DNA of 64,000 nt from Parvibaculum sp039680535 (lineage in GTDB: Bacteria; Pseudomonadota; Alphaproteobacteria; Parvibaculales; Parvibaculaceae), in the NCBI RefSeq assembly GCF_039680535.1, contig NZ_JBDKSS010000023.1, positions 65,385 through 129,384 of the forward strand. The letters run 5' to 3'. Below, in pieces: positions 8,535 through 17,454 of this stretch (the stretch's first letter is position 1; each line of letters begins with the position of its first letter). The notes beneath the pieces are model-generated. The model saw only the letters and a program-made list of their open reading frames with translations. It was not told where the DNA came from and ran no database searches. A program made the translations under genes and the position numbers.

Positions 8535-9242
8535 TCATGTGCGCTCTTTCCTGACGACGCGCAGCAAGCCGCCTTCGTCGAGGATTGCGATTTCGCGATA
8601 GCCGAGTCTGACGAGACCTGCCTCCTCGAACTCGCGCAAAATGCCGTTGATCGTCTTTCGCGAAAGACCGGTCAGTTCGGCGAGTTCGTCCTGCCGGATC
8701 GGCAGCGTGACGGTGCCGCCGATCTTGCCCCAGTTCATCGCATAGCCGTAGAGACGGGCGGCGAGGCGTGCGCGAGGGCTCAGCCGGGCGCGCTCCGCAA
8801 TGATCTTGACCGCCCAGATAAGCTGTTCGGTGGCAAGTTCCGCGAAGTGAATCCACAGCGATGGCTGCTCGCGGGCGATGGCCGCGAGTGCGTGTTGCGG
8901 CACGAAGATGATTTCCGACCGTTCACGGGCAATGGCCGTCGCGACGCGGTGGCCGCCGAGGATCTGCGCCGCATATCCGAAGATCGTCCCGGGGCCCGAG
9001 ATGTTCACGGGCACGTTCTCGCCATTGTCGAGCGCGACGAGGGTGGTGACCGATCCGCTCAGGACGCCATAGAGGCCGCGCGCCTCGTCGCCCTTGTCAT
9101 AGAGCCAGTGCCCTGCCTCGACGGTCGAAACCTGGGCGCGCTCGATCAACTGCCGGCGAAGCTCCGCGGGCCGGCGGCTGAACCATGCGTTGTGGTTCAA
9201 GACGCTGGCTACACGCTCATGCGGGCTGGCAGGTCCGGCCAT
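8535..9242 (-). CDS. Crp/Fnr family transcriptional regulator
   Basis: 235 residues from the ATG at 9242. An N-terminal cyclic-nucleotide-binding-like beta barrel (about 25-125, with GVLSGSVTTLVALDNGENVP and PGTIFGYAAQILGG) is followed by a dimer helix and a C-terminal winged helix with LPIRQDELAELTGLSRKTIN (about 180-199). No FNR-type N-terminal cysteine cluster is present, so the signal is not an Fe-S cluster; cyclic nucleotide or another ligand is possible. A 16 bp Crp-like palindrome begins 16 nt upstream of the start codon, suggesting autoregulation. It is divergent from two TauD-type dioxygenases. Confidence 0.9.
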   Translation of the reverse strand: MAGPASPHERVASVLNHNAWFSRRPAELRRQLIERAQVSTVEAGHWLYDKGDEARGLYGVLSGSVTTLVALDNGENVPVNISGPGTIFGYAAQILGGHRVATAIARERSEIIFVPQHALAAIAREQPSLWIHFAELATEQLIWAVKIIAERARLSPRARLAARLYGYAMNWGKIGGTVTLPIRQDELAELTGLSRKTINGILREFEEAGLVRLGYREIAILDEGGLLRVVRKERT

Positions 9243-9257
9243 CGGGGCCCTCAAGAT

Positions 9258-9273
9258 TGTTACCTCGGTAACA
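9258..9273. promoter_or_regulatory. Crp-family operator palindrome
   Basis: TGTTACCTCGGTAACA is a perfect dyad with the half-site spacing TGTTA-N6-TAACA, the same geometry as Crp sites (TGTGA-N6-TCACA). It lies 16 nt from the Crp-family start codon and 64 nt from the dioxygenase start, so it could serve both promoters. Confidence 0.75.
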
Positions 9274-9336
9274 TTCTTCTCCGAATGCAGCCCTATTCTC
9301 AAGCCCAATGAGGGTGACTTTCGGGAGGAGGAAGCA

Positions 9337-10170
9337 ATGGCGACACCGGTTGTGAGGAAGCTGACGGCGGGCTGCGGCGCGGAAGTGCTGGGCATCGATC
9401 TCGCGCATCTCAGCAATAGCGAGATGGAACTCGTGCGGCAGGCCTATGTGGACCATGGCGTGATCTTCTTCCGCGATCAGAAGCTGACGCCGGAAGAGCA
9501 CATTGCCTTCGCGCGGCGCTGGGGCGAGATCGACATCAACAAGTTCTTTCCCGCCAATGGGCAATATCCTGAGATTGCCGAGGTGCGGAAGGAAAAGGAC
9601 CAGAAAACCAATATCGGCGGCGGCTGGCACACGGATCATTCCTACGATCCGACGCCCGCCATGGGTTCGATTCTCGTTGCGCGCGAATTGCCGCAAGAAG
9701 GCGGCGACACGCTTTTCTCCAACATGTATGCCGCCTACGACGCGCTGTCCGACGGGCTGAAACAGACGCTCGCCAATCTCAAATCCGTGCATTCGAACGC
9801 GCTCGCCTTCGGCGCGGCGGGCTTTTACAAGAACAGCGATCAGGCAGGCGGTTTCAAGGGCGAGAGCCTCGTCGGCGAAGCGGCGCATCCCGTCGTCATC
9901 ACGCATCCCTTGAGCGGGCGCAAGGCGCTCTATGTCAACCCGGCCTTCACGGCGCATTTCGAAGGTTGGACGCCATTGGAAAGCAGGCCGCTCCTTGACC
10001 TGCTCTATGCGCATGCGGTCCGCCCTGAATTCACCTGCCGCTTCCAGTGGCGCGACGGATCGGTCGCCTTCTGGGACAATCGCGCGACCTGGCATTACGC
10101 GGTGAACGACTATCACGGCGAGCGGCGTCTGTTGCATCGCATCACGATCGGCGGGTGCGCGCTCAACTGA
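9337..10170 (+). CDS. TauD/TfdA family Fe(II)/2-oxoglutarate dioxygenase
   Basis: 277 residues. The iron ligands are His98 and Asp100 in GGGWHTDHSY and the distal His near 253 in NRATWHYAVNDY; the following RRLLHRITI supplies the Arg expected to bind 2-oxoglutarate. The start ATG follows GGAGGAGGAAG. The family hydroxylates taurine, 2,4-D, alkyl sulfates and similar compounds; the EGGDTLFSNMYAAYDALSD motif is common to all. A Crp-like operator is just upstream and a paralogue just downstream, so the two are probably co-expressed. Substrate not determinable. Confidence 0.9.
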   Translation: MATPVVRKLTAGCGAEVLGIDLAHLSNSEMELVRQAYVDHGVIFFRDQKLTPEEHIAFARRWGEIDINKFFPANGQYPEIAEVRKEKDQKTNIGGGWHTDHSYDPTPAMGSILVARELPQEGGDTLFSNMYAAYDALSDGLKQTLANLKSVHSNALAFGAAGFYKNSDQAGGFKGESLVGEAAHPVVITHPLSGRKALYVNPAFTAHFEGWTPLESRPLLDLLYAHAVRPEFTCRFQWRDGSVAFWDNRATWHYAVNDYHGERRLLHRITIGGCALN

Positions 10171-10253
10171 GCCTGTTTTCTCCTCCGCCGCCGCATGGCA
10201 GACTTTAAGCCATGAAGAGCAAGCCGGACCAACCGGCAGCGGAGGAGGGACAC

Positions 10254-11120
10254 ATGGCTGAGGCAGCCGAGAAGACATCCATTCGCGTCGCGCCGAGGGC
10301 GGACGGCTTCGGCGCCGCGATCACCGGCGTCGATCTGCGCCAGCCGCTCGGCGCGGGCGTGGTGGCCGACATCCGCCGCGCCTGGCTCGCGCATCGCGTC
10401 GTCTGGTTTTCGGGCCAGCCGCTTTCGCTCGACGAACTGGAGCGCTTCACGCTGTCGATTGGAAACTGGGGGCGCACCGATTTCATCAAGCCGCTCGACG
10501 GCCATCCGAACGTGCTCGAACTCCGCCGCGAGCCCGATGAGCGTTCGTCCAATTTCGGCGCGGGCTGGCATTCCGATTATTCGTTTCAGCCGGAGCCACC
10601 TGCGGCGACGTTGCTTTTGTCGAAGATCACGCCGCCTGTCGGTGGCGACACGCTGTTCGCCGACATGTATGCGGCCTATGACGATCTTTCCGACGCGATG
10701 AAGAAGATGCTCGCGCCGCTCAATGCGGTTCACAGCGCGGCGCTTCCCTATTCGAAGGAAGGCTTCTACGCCAATGAAGGCAAGGCGCGGTCGATGACGA
10801 TCATTCCGTCGGACGAAGCGAAGAAGACCGAGCTTCATCCCATCGTGCGGACGCATCCGGAGACGGGCCGCAAGAGCCTTTATGTCAATCGCGTCTACAC
10901 GATCGGTATCGAAGGCATGACGAGGGATGAAGGCGAGGCGTTGATCGGCCTCCTCACGAAGCATTCGACGCAGGAGAAATATGTCTATCGCCATCACTGG
11001 CAGGTCGACATGCTGACCATGTGGGACAATCGCTGCGTCCAGCATTACGCCGATGGCGGCTATGACGGACACCGGCGGCTGATGTATCGCACGACGACGG
11101 CGGGCGACAGACCGCGCTGA
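10254..11120 (+). CDS. TauD/TfdA family Fe(II)/2-oxoglutarate dioxygenase (second copy)
   Basis: 288 residues from the ATG at 10254, chosen because GGAGGAGG precedes it; an ATG at 10212 would add 14 residues without a good ribosome binding site. Iron ligands are His106 and Asp108 (GAGWHSDYSF) and the distal His near 264 (CVQHYADGGYDGHRR). It shares the GGDTLFADMYAAYDDLSD stretch with the upstream enzyme and is clearly a diverged tandem paralogue. Its stop codon abuts the stop of the convergent DMT transporter with no gap. Confidence 0.9.
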   Translation: MAEAAEKTSIRVAPRADGFGAAITGVDLRQPLGAGVVADIRRAWLAHRVVWFSGQPLSLDELERFTLSIGNWGRTDFIKPLDGHPNVLELRREPDERSSNFGAGWHSDYSFQPEPPAATLLLSKITPPVGGDTLFADMYAAYDDLSDAMKKMLAPLNAVHSAALPYSKEGFYANEGKARSMTIIPSDEAKKTELHPIVRTHPETGRKSLYVNRVYTIGIEGMTRDEGEALIGLLTKHSTQEKYVYRHHWQVDMLTMWDNRCVQHYADGGYDGHRRLMYRTTTAGDRPR

Positions 11121-12026
11121 CTACCTCGTAAAAAGCAGCAGCAAAATCCCGCCGATCACAAGCAATATCCCGATGAGCTCGAGCCGCTCCGTCTTCTCGC
11201 GAAACAGGAAATGCGACGAGGCGAAGGTGAAGACGAGTTCGATTTGTCCGAGCGCGCGGACATAGGCGGCATTCTCGATGGTCATGGCGGTGAACCAGCC
11301 CATCGAGGCAAGCGACCCCGCGATGCCGACGAGTGAGCTGACTTTCCACGCCCGCGCGGTGCCGATGAGTTGGGACGGTTCGCGCCATGCGAGCCATGCC
11401 GTCATGGCGACGGTCTGGATCACGAGCACCACGACGAGCGTGAAGGCGGCGGGCATCAGGAAGTCGGCGCGACCGAGCGAGAGCGAGGCGGCGCGATAGG
11501 CGACTGCTGAAATGCCGAAGCCTGCGCCCGAGCCGAGGCCCATCAGCGTCGGACGCTCCGCGAATGAACGAACGAAATTCGCGAAGGTCAGATGCGATTT
11601 CGCTATCGAGATCGCAACGACGCCCGCGAGGCTTACAAGGATTGCGACGACGGCGCCGGAGCTTGGATGATCGCCTAGCACAATGATGCCAAAAAGGGCG
11701 GCCTGTACTGTCTCTGTCTTCGAATAGGTCGTGCCCACGGCGAAGTTCCGATAGGCAAAGAGCGCGACAAGCAGCGCCGTCGCCAGTATCTGTGCGAAAC
11801 CGCCTATGGCGCAGTAGAGAAGGAACGTCCGGTTCGGCGTCGGGATGTCGTAGCCCGCAATCGCATGAAGGCCCCAGAAATAAGCGAGCGCGATGGGCAG
11901 TCCGAAGGCGAAGCGCACATAGGTTGCAGCGATGGCAGAGAGGTCGCCCGTCAGCTGCTTCTGCAGCGTCGAACGCATGTTCTGCAGAAAGGCTGCGGCA
12001 ATGGTGAGGGGTATCCAGAGGGGCAT
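11121..12026 (-). CDS. EamA/DMT superfamily transporter
   Basis: About 301 residues with around ten predicted helices and the two-EamA-repeat layout: the first half has ATYVRFAFGLPIALAYFW, the second VKVSSLVGIAGSLASMGWF-like segments ending in ERLELIGILLVIGGILLLLF. I chose the ATG at 12026 (MPLWIPLTIAAAF); a GTG at 12059 would add 11 residues and neither has a clear ribosome binding site. Inner-membrane drug/metabolite exporter of unknown substrate. It converges on the dioxygenase pair. Confidence 0.85.
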   Translation of the reverse strand: MPLWIPLTIAAAFLQNMRSTLQKQLTGDLSAIAATYVRFAFGLPIALAYFWGLHAIAGYDIPTPNRTFLLYCAIGGFAQILATALLVALFAYRNFAVGTTYSKTETVQAALFGIIVLGDHPSSGAVVAILVSLAGVVAISIAKSHLTFANFVRSFAERPTLMGLGSGAGFGISAVAYRAASLSLGRADFLMPAAFTLVVVLVIQTVAMTAWLAWREPSQLIGTARAWKVSSLVGIAGSLASMGWFTAMTIENAAYVRALGQIELVFTFASSHFLFREKTERLELIGILLVIGGILLLLFTR

Positions 12027-12095
12027 GATGCATTGCGCGCGCTTTAACGCCGCGCCCACGTCTTCGCTTGCGATGCCCCATAAAGGAAGACGTGA

Positions 12096-12118
12096 ATGGC
12101 CGGGTCAAGCCCGGCCAT
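12096..12118. repeat. Short copy of the dispersed palindromic repeat
   Basis: Perfect 9-bp stem ATGGCCGGG/CCCGGCCAT around TCAAG, flanked by TGAC on one side. It matches the first-hairpin type of the longer elements and lies downstream of the serine hydrolase gene, upstream of the DMT gene. Confidence 0.6.
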
Positions 12119-12168
12119 GACGTATTCGGATCGGGCGTGACCCAGCCGCCTCACATTGATCGCGCCGA

Positions 12169-13410
12169 TCAATCCTCGATTGCCGCGTAAACGAGCTGCT
12201 GCATTTGAGGCCGCAGCGGGTAGGTGCTCGACGGCATGAGCTGCGTCATCAGGATGGCCACGAGTTCTTCTTCGGGGTCGATCCAGAAATAGGTCGAGGC
12301 GGCGCCGCCCCATGAATAGTTGCCGACCGAGCCGATGGACTGCGCTTCCGCGGGATCGAGGATCACCTGGAAGCCAAGGCCGAAGCCCGCGCCTTCCGCG
12401 GCGAGCTCGCCGAAGCTCGACAGGCTCATCTCCTTCATCGTGCGCCCGCCGGGCAGATGGTTGAGCCGCATGAATTCGAGCGTCTTGCGCGAGATGATGC
12501 GCGTGCCATCGAGTTCGCCGCCATTGAGACACATCTGGCAGAAGCGCCAATAGTCCGTCATGGTCGAGACGAGGCCGCCGCCACCGGAAAGGAAGGGCTT
12601 CGCCTTCACATAGGCGCTGGACTCGTCGCTCCGGTCGACGAGGCGCGTTTCACCCGTCTGCGCGTCCTTCTCGTAATTGGCCGTGAAGCGGTGGAGCTTT
12701 TCCTTCGGCACGGTGAAGCCCGTATCGACCATGCCGAGCGGCATGAATATCCGCGACTGAAGGAATTCATCGAGCGGCCGACCGGAAAGTACCTCGACCA
12801 GATAGCCGCAGACATCGGTGGCGACGGAATAGTTCCAGTACTCGCCGGGAGAGAAGAGAAGGGGGATATCGGCCAGACGCTCGATCATCTCCTTCAGTGT
12901 CATCTTGTCTTTTGCCAGACTGTCGATGCCTGCTCGTCGATAGAGCCGATCCACCGGATGCTGGTTCATGAAGTCATAGGTGAGGCCCGACGTGTGCGTG
13001 AGGAGATCGCGGATCGTCATCGGACGCGCCGGTTCCTTCGTCGCCCAGGCGGCATTTGTTCCGCCTGCCCAGACGCGGAGCTTCCTGAACTCTGGAATGT
13101 AGCGCGCGACTTCGTGGTTGAGCTGAAAGTGCCCCTCCTCGAAGAGCATCATCAACGCGACGCTCGTGATCGGCTTCGACATGGAGTAGATGCGGAAGAT
13201 CGAGTCACGCTCCATGGGCGCACCCAGGTCGCGGTCGCGCTTGCCGATGCTCTCGAAATGGACAATCTGGCCACGCCGTGAAACGAGCGTTGAAAGGCCT
13301 GCGAGCTTGCCCTTGTCCACATAGGAGCCGAAATAATCAGGAATGGCGGCGAGGCGATCCGCATTGAGACCGACATCCTCGGGCCGAGCGAGCTTTGTGG
13401 CGATGTTCAT
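12169..13410 (-). CDS. Serine hydrolase, beta-lactamase / family VIII esterase type
   Basis: 413 residues from the ATG at 13410, which has GGAGG 7 nt upstream. The class C beta-lactamase fold is indicated by the nucleophile motif Ser76-x-x-Lys79 (SMSKP), the Tyr motif region EYWNYSVATD, and a C-terminal SWGGAAST stretch like the W-G-G motif of EstB-type family VIII esterases. It probably hydrolyses esters rather than beta-lactams, and no signal peptide is visible. It lies directly downstream of a second, distinct serine hydrolase on the same strand (38 nt gap). Confidence 0.88.
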   Translation of the reverse strand: MNIATKLARPEDVGLNADRLAAIPDYFGSYVDKGKLAGLSTLVSRRGQIVHFESIGKRDRDLGAPMERDSIFRIYSMSKPITSVALMMLFEEGHFQLNHEVARYIPEFRKLRVWAGGTNAAWATKEPARPMTIRDLLTHTSGLTYDFMNQHPVDRLYRRAGIDSLAKDKMTLKEMIERLADIPLLFSPGEYWNYSVATDVCGYLVEVLSGRPLDEFLQSRIFMPLGMVDTGFTVPKEKLHRFTANYEKDAQTGETRLVDRSDESSAYVKAKPFLSGGGGLVSTMTDYWRFCQMCLNGGELDGTRIISRKTLEFMRLNHLPGGRTMKEMSLSSFGELAAEGAGFGLGFQVILDPAEAQSIGSVGNYSWGGAASTYFWIDPEEELVAILMTQLMPSSTYPLRPQMQQLVYAAIED

Positions 13411-13448
13411 AATCAATCCTCCCCGTTTGTTTTTCTTTTGTGGCAGCG

Positions 13449-14492
13449 TCAGCGGAAGCAGTTCGCGATTTCGCCGAGCCAGCGTCTGACGTTTTCCTTC
13501 TCCGTGGTGCCGGGCGCCTTTCCGTTGCGCACGAGAATGAGGTCGATATCGGGCGCAATGACTGTGAACTGGCCCTCATAGCCATTGGCCGAAAAGGAGC
13601 CTGGCCCGCCGAGTCCAAGCCACCAATGTGCGCCATAGGGGCCGTCGGGCGTCGTCTCCTGCTGCCATGTCGGTGTGCGGGCATAATCGACCCAACCCGG
13701 CGGCAGAATGCGCCTTCCGTCCCAGACGCCGCCGCGCATATAGAGCAGGCCGAAGCGCGCAAAGTCGCGCGGCGTCGAGAAGCAGAAGGACGAGCCGATG
13801 AATGTTCCGGCCTTGTCGAATTTCGGCCGCGGCGATTTCATGCCGATGGGATCGAAGAGACGCCCCCGCATGAACCGTTCGAAATCCGGGCCGAAGGCGT
13901 CAGCAGCCTGGGCAGCACAGCGGCTGACGATGTTCGTCGTTCCGCTCGCATAGGAATAGAAGGAGCCGGGCTTGTGCGCGAGAGGGAAGGAGGCGGCGAA
14001 ATGCGCCACATCGTCCTTGCCCTTGCCCCAGAGCATCTCGACCACGTCGGAGGGACGATCGGGCGAATATTCCTCAATGAAGGCGAGGCCGCTCGACATG
14101 CGCAGAAGGAGATCGAGTGTGATCGCGCGGCGGGGATCGTCGGTCGCCTCGCGCCATTCACGGACATCGGCCGGCGCATGAATGTCGAGTTTGCCGTCGC
14201 CCACCAGAATCCCTACCAGCGCCTGCGTGATGCTTTTGGCTTCCGACCATGAGGGGCAGGTGACGTCGGGACCGAAATTGGGACCGTAGCGCTCATGGAC
14301 CAGTCGCCCCTTGTGCACTGCGACGAAGGCGAAGGTCTCGCCGAAGTCCCCATGCTGATGGACGAAGGGCGCATCGACCAGCGCATCGAAGCGCGCACGA
14401 TCCATGCCGGTCGGCAGGTTGCCAAGCGGCCATTCCTCGGTGGGCCAGGGCGTACCGGCGGGCTGCGGGGGAAGCGGCGGCAGGAATGTCAT
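13449..14492 (-). CDS. Serine hydrolase, beta-lactamase superfamily
   Basis: 347 residues. Nucleophile motif Ser83-x-x-Lys86 (SWSEAKS), a Tyr motif in SFYSYASGTTN, and a C-terminal GYEGQFTVIAP in the position of the KTG/HxG motif. The overall pattern resembles the 6-aminohexanoate-dimer hydrolase/esterase group (penicillin-recognising enzymes). It is upstream of the related gene at 12169 and divergent from a GH5 glycosidase; a shared promoter region lies between 14493 and 14635. Confidence 0.87.
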   Translation of the reverse strand: MTFLPPLPPQPAGTPWPTEEWPLGNLPTGMDRARFDALVDAPFVHQHGDFGETFAFVAVHKGRLVHERYGPNFGPDVTCPSWSEAKSITQALVGILVGDGKLDIHAPADVREWREATDDPRRAITLDLLLRMSSGLAFIEEYSPDRPSDVVEMLWGKGKDDVAHFAASFPLAHKPGSFYSYASGTTNIVSRCAAQAADAFGPDFERFMRGRLFDPIGMKSPRPKFDKAGTFIGSSFCFSTPRDFARFGLLYMRGGVWDGRRILPPGWVDYARTPTWQQETTPDGPYGAHWWLGLGGPGSFSANGYEGQFTVIAPDIDLILVRNGKAPGTTEKENVRRWLGEIANCFR

Positions 14493-14635
14493 GCGTGGTC
14501 CGTCGAATGCGGTTGGGTTCGCTCAAAACTAACTGTTTTTTCGACATATGGGAAAGGTCCGGCAGGCACGCTAACCGTTGTGCTTGGCGGAGAGACCGCT
14601 ATCCTCAATCCCAACAACCTGATGGGGAGAAGAGA

Positions 14636-16582
14636 ATGGCGTTACCGCGGCTCCAGATCGAAGGCGAATGGTTCGAGGGCGAGGATGGCAGGACGCATAT
14701 CCTGCGGGGCGTCAATCTAGGTGGCGATTGCAAGGTTCCCTTCACGCCAAACGGGCATACGAACATTCCGACCGACTTCTCCGATCACAGGACCGTTTCC
14801 TTTGTCGGCCGCCCGTTTCCGCTCGATGAGGCGGCGGAACATCTCGGCAGACTGAAGGCCTGGGGCTTCAATTGCATCCGCCTGCTGACGACGTGGGAGG
14901 CTGTCGAACACGCCGGACCGGGCATTCATGACGAAGCCTATCTCGACTATTTTGCCACGCTCTGCCGCATGGCGGACGCGCACGGGCTCTATGTCTTCAT
15001 CGACTTCCATCAGGATGTATGGAGCCGCATGACCGGCGGCGACGGCGCGCCGGGATGGACCTTCGAGGCGGTTGGTCTCGACTTCACGAAGTTCCATGCG
15101 GCGGGCGCCGCGCATGTGATGCAATACAAATATGATTTCACGCGCGGCGGACGGCAGGAGGACCGCTATCCGACCATGACCTGGTCGCAGAATTACCGCT
15201 ATCCGGCCAACGCGCTGATGTGGACGTTCTTCTTTGCGGGCAACACGTTTTGTCCGGATTTCAAGGTTGATGGCCGCAACGTGCAGGACTTCCTGCAGGA
15301 TCATTATCTCGGCGCCATGGAGGCAGTGGCGCATCGCGTGAAGGGGCTGCCCAATGTGCTCGGCTTCGATTCACTCAACGAGCCGGGTTCGGGCTATGTC
15401 GAAAAGCATCTGAGCTATCGCCATATCGGCCCCAGCGAGATCGATGGAAGCGGGCCGCAGCCGGGTCTTGCCTGGTCGCCGCTGGATGGGCTCGCGGTCG
15501 CGCGCGGTCTTTCGCGCGACATACCGAATTTCCGGGTCGACAAGACATTGGGCAAGGTCGTTCGCGTGGACGACGAGCGCATCAATGCCGGCAAGGTTTC
15601 GATCTGGCGCGAGGGCGTGGAATGCCCCTTTGAAAAGGAAGGCGCCTATCGCATCAAGGGCGGCGGCGTCGAGGTCGTCGACGAATTCTTCTTCATGAAA
15701 CGCGGTGGACACGCCGTCAGCATGGAACGCGATTTCATGTCGCCCTTCTTCCATCGCGTGGCGGAGCGCGTGCGCGCCATCGATCCCGATTGGCTGCTTT
15801 TTGCCGAGGTCGATCCCTGGCGTCTCGGCCATGGCTTTCCGAAGGATACGCCGCGCGGCACCGTCAATGCGAGCCATTGGTATGATGTAGGCACGCTGGT
15901 GACGAAGGAGTTCCGGATTCCCGAAACGCCCGACAAGATGCAGGCGCGGGAGGATTCCTATACGCGCAATCTCGCCTTCATCAAGAATCTGGGAAGCTCT
16001 CTCAATGAAGGTCTCGGCGCGCCGACGCTGATCGGCGAATTCGGCATTCCCTTCGATCTCGACCACGCCGCGGCCTACAAGGCATGGGCGACAGGCGATC
16101 ATGGGTCGGGGCCGTGGCAGGAGCATATCGTCGCGCTCGATCTCATGTACAACGCCATGGATGCGCTGCTCATCTCCTCGACGCAATGGAACTACACGGC
16201 GTCGAACCGCAACGATCAGGCGGTGGGCGACGGCTGGAACCAGGAAGACCTTTCCATCTATTCCGCCGATCAGCGCGGATCGTCCAGCGACATCAACAGT
16301 GGCGGTCGCGCGCTCGAGGGATTTGTCAGGCCCTATGCGCGAACGACGGCGGGCCGTCCGCTGAAGATGAAGTTCAAGCGCGAGACGGGCGCATTCCGTT
16401 ATGTCTATGAGGCGACGCGCGAGGGCGAGACCGAAATCTTCGTGCCGAGGCTTCAATATCCCAAGGGCTTCACGGTCGAGGTCGAAGGCGGTGCGGCGGT
16501 GCGTGACGACGCCAATCAGCGCCTGCTCGTGCGGGCGGATATGCCCGGCAAGGTGGGCGTCAGCATCGCGCGAATTGGTTAG
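14636..16582 (+). CDS. Glycoside hydrolase family 5, endoglycoceramidase-like
   Basis: 648 residues from the ATG at 14636 (GGGGAGAAGAG upstream). The GH5 TIM barrel has LRGVNLGGDCK near the start, FIDFHQDVWSR at about 120, the acid/base Glu249 in DSLNEPGSGY and the nucleophile Glu468 in TLIGEFGIPF. A C-terminal beta domain follows. The pattern resembles endoglycoceramidase-like GH5 enzymes, which cleave the glycan from glycosphingolipids or act on steryl glucosides. No signal peptide is seen, so a cytoplasmic substrate is likely. It overlaps the convergent IclR gene by 4 nt. Confidence 0.87.
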   Translation: MALPRLQIEGEWFEGEDGRTHILRGVNLGGDCKVPFTPNGHTNIPTDFSDHRTVSFVGRPFPLDEAAEHLGRLKAWGFNCIRLLTTWEAVEHAGPGIHDEAYLDYFATLCRMADAHGLYVFIDFHQDVWSRMTGGDGAPGWTFEAVGLDFTKFHAAGAAHVMQYKYDFTRGGRQEDRYPTMTWSQNYRYPANALMWTFFFAGNTFCPDFKVDGRNVQDFLQDHYLGAMEAVAHRVKGLPNVLGFDSLNEPGSGYVEKHLSYRHIGPSEIDGSGPQPGLAWSPLDGLAVARGLSRDIPNFRVDKTLGKVVRVDDERINAGKVSIWREGVECPFEKEGAYRIKGGGVEVVDEFFFMKRGGHAVSMERDFMSPFFHRVAERVRAIDPDWLLFAEVDPWRLGHGFPKDTPRGTVNASHWYDVGTLVTKEFRIPETPDKMQAREDSYTRNLAFIKNLGSSLNEGLGAPTLIGEFGIPFDLDHAAAYKAWATGDHGSGPWQEHIVALDLMYNAMDALLISSTQWNYTASNRNDQAVGDGWNQEDLSIYSADQRGSSSDINSGGRALEGFVRPYARTTAGRPLKMKFKRETGAFRYVYEATREGETEIFVPRLQYPKGFTVEVEGGAAVRDDANQRLLVRADMPGKVGVSIARIG

Positions 16583-17340
16583 CCGGTAAGCGAGGCCGAT
16601 ATTTCCTCGGCGGCAGCGCGCATGGGCGCGAGGTAGCGGCGCGCTGCCTCCTCGTCGCTCATTGCCGAGCCGAAATAGCGCATGGTGAGCGCCGCCACGA
16701 CTTCGTCTCCCTGCATGACGGGGATGGCGAGACCGGTGGCCAGTTCGTCCGGCATTGGAACCGTCGAGGCGTAGCCGAGCCTGCGGATGCTCGCGATGAG
16801 CCGCGTGACCGCCTTGTCATCCTTCGCCATGGCGTTCATCGGCGCTTTCGACGCGCGTAAAACGGCCAGGATCGTCTGGCGCTCCGTCTCCGGACAGAAG
16901 GCGATATAGGCGCGGCCAAGCGCGGACAGGAGAATGGGCAGGCGCGCATCGAGATAATTTGGACCGGTGCCGAGCGGGCTTTTGTGAAGTGTGCCGGCGC
17001 GCACGATCATGGCGTCGCCGTCGAAGGTCGCGAGCGCGACGGGCCATTTATATTTCGCGGTCAGCGCGTGCATGATGGGCCGCGCCACCTCGACGACGCG
17101 GTCGGTATGCCGGAAGCCGTCGGACAGTTGGAGAACGCGATCGGTGAGGCCGTAGCCCGCGCGGCGTGAGACGCGGCGCACATATTTGCCGGCAATCAGG
17201 GTGTCGAGCAGGCGAACAAGCGTCGGTTTCGGCAGCGCGGTTCGCTGGTGAAGCCGCTCAAGCGTGGTCACCGTCTCCTCGTTGAGCACCTCGAGAATGC
17301 GCAGCGCCCGGAGGACGGGCTGTACAGGCTCCTTGTCCAT
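16579..17340 (-). CDS. IclR family transcriptional regulator
   Basis: 253 residues from the ATG at 17340. N-terminal winged helix (about 10-70, TTLERLHQRTALPKPTLVRL) and C-terminal IclR ligand-binding domain (DGDAMIVRAG, LLSALGRAYIAFCPE). The in-frame ATG at 17361 lies inside a perfect operator-like palindrome, so I prefer the downstream start. It is divergent from the DUF1214/DUF1254 pair and convergent with GH5; the pair is the more likely target. Confidence 0.9.
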   Translation of the reverse strand: MDKEPVQPVLRALRILEVLNEETVTTLERLHQRTALPKPTLVRLLDTLIAGKYVRRVSRRAGYGLTDRVLQLSDGFRHTDRVVEVARPIMHALTAKYKWPVALATFDGDAMIVRAGTLHKSPLGTGPNYLDARLPILLSALGRAYIAFCPETERQTILAVLRASKAPMNAMAKDDKAVTRLIASIRRLGYASTVPMPDELATGLAIPVMQGDEVVAALTMRYFGSAMSDEEAARRYLAPMRAAAEEISASLTG

Positions 17341-17351
17341 GGGGCGATGAT

Positions 17352-17370
17352 AATTCCGCATTGCGGAATT
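17352..17370. promoter_or_regulatory. IclR-type operator palindrome
   Basis: AATTCCGCATTGCGGAATT has perfect 9-bp arms around one central base. TTCCGCA-type dyads are typical of IclR family operators. It starts 12 nt upstream of the IclR start and 85 nt before the divergent DUF1214 gene, so it can control both. Confidence 0.8.
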
Positions 17371-17454
17371 GCAAAACTTTGATCGCGCCTCGGCGGGCTC
17401 CTCGCGTCTAGTAATGGCCGGTTCCGACCGGAACGCCGAAATGGAGGAAGCGGA

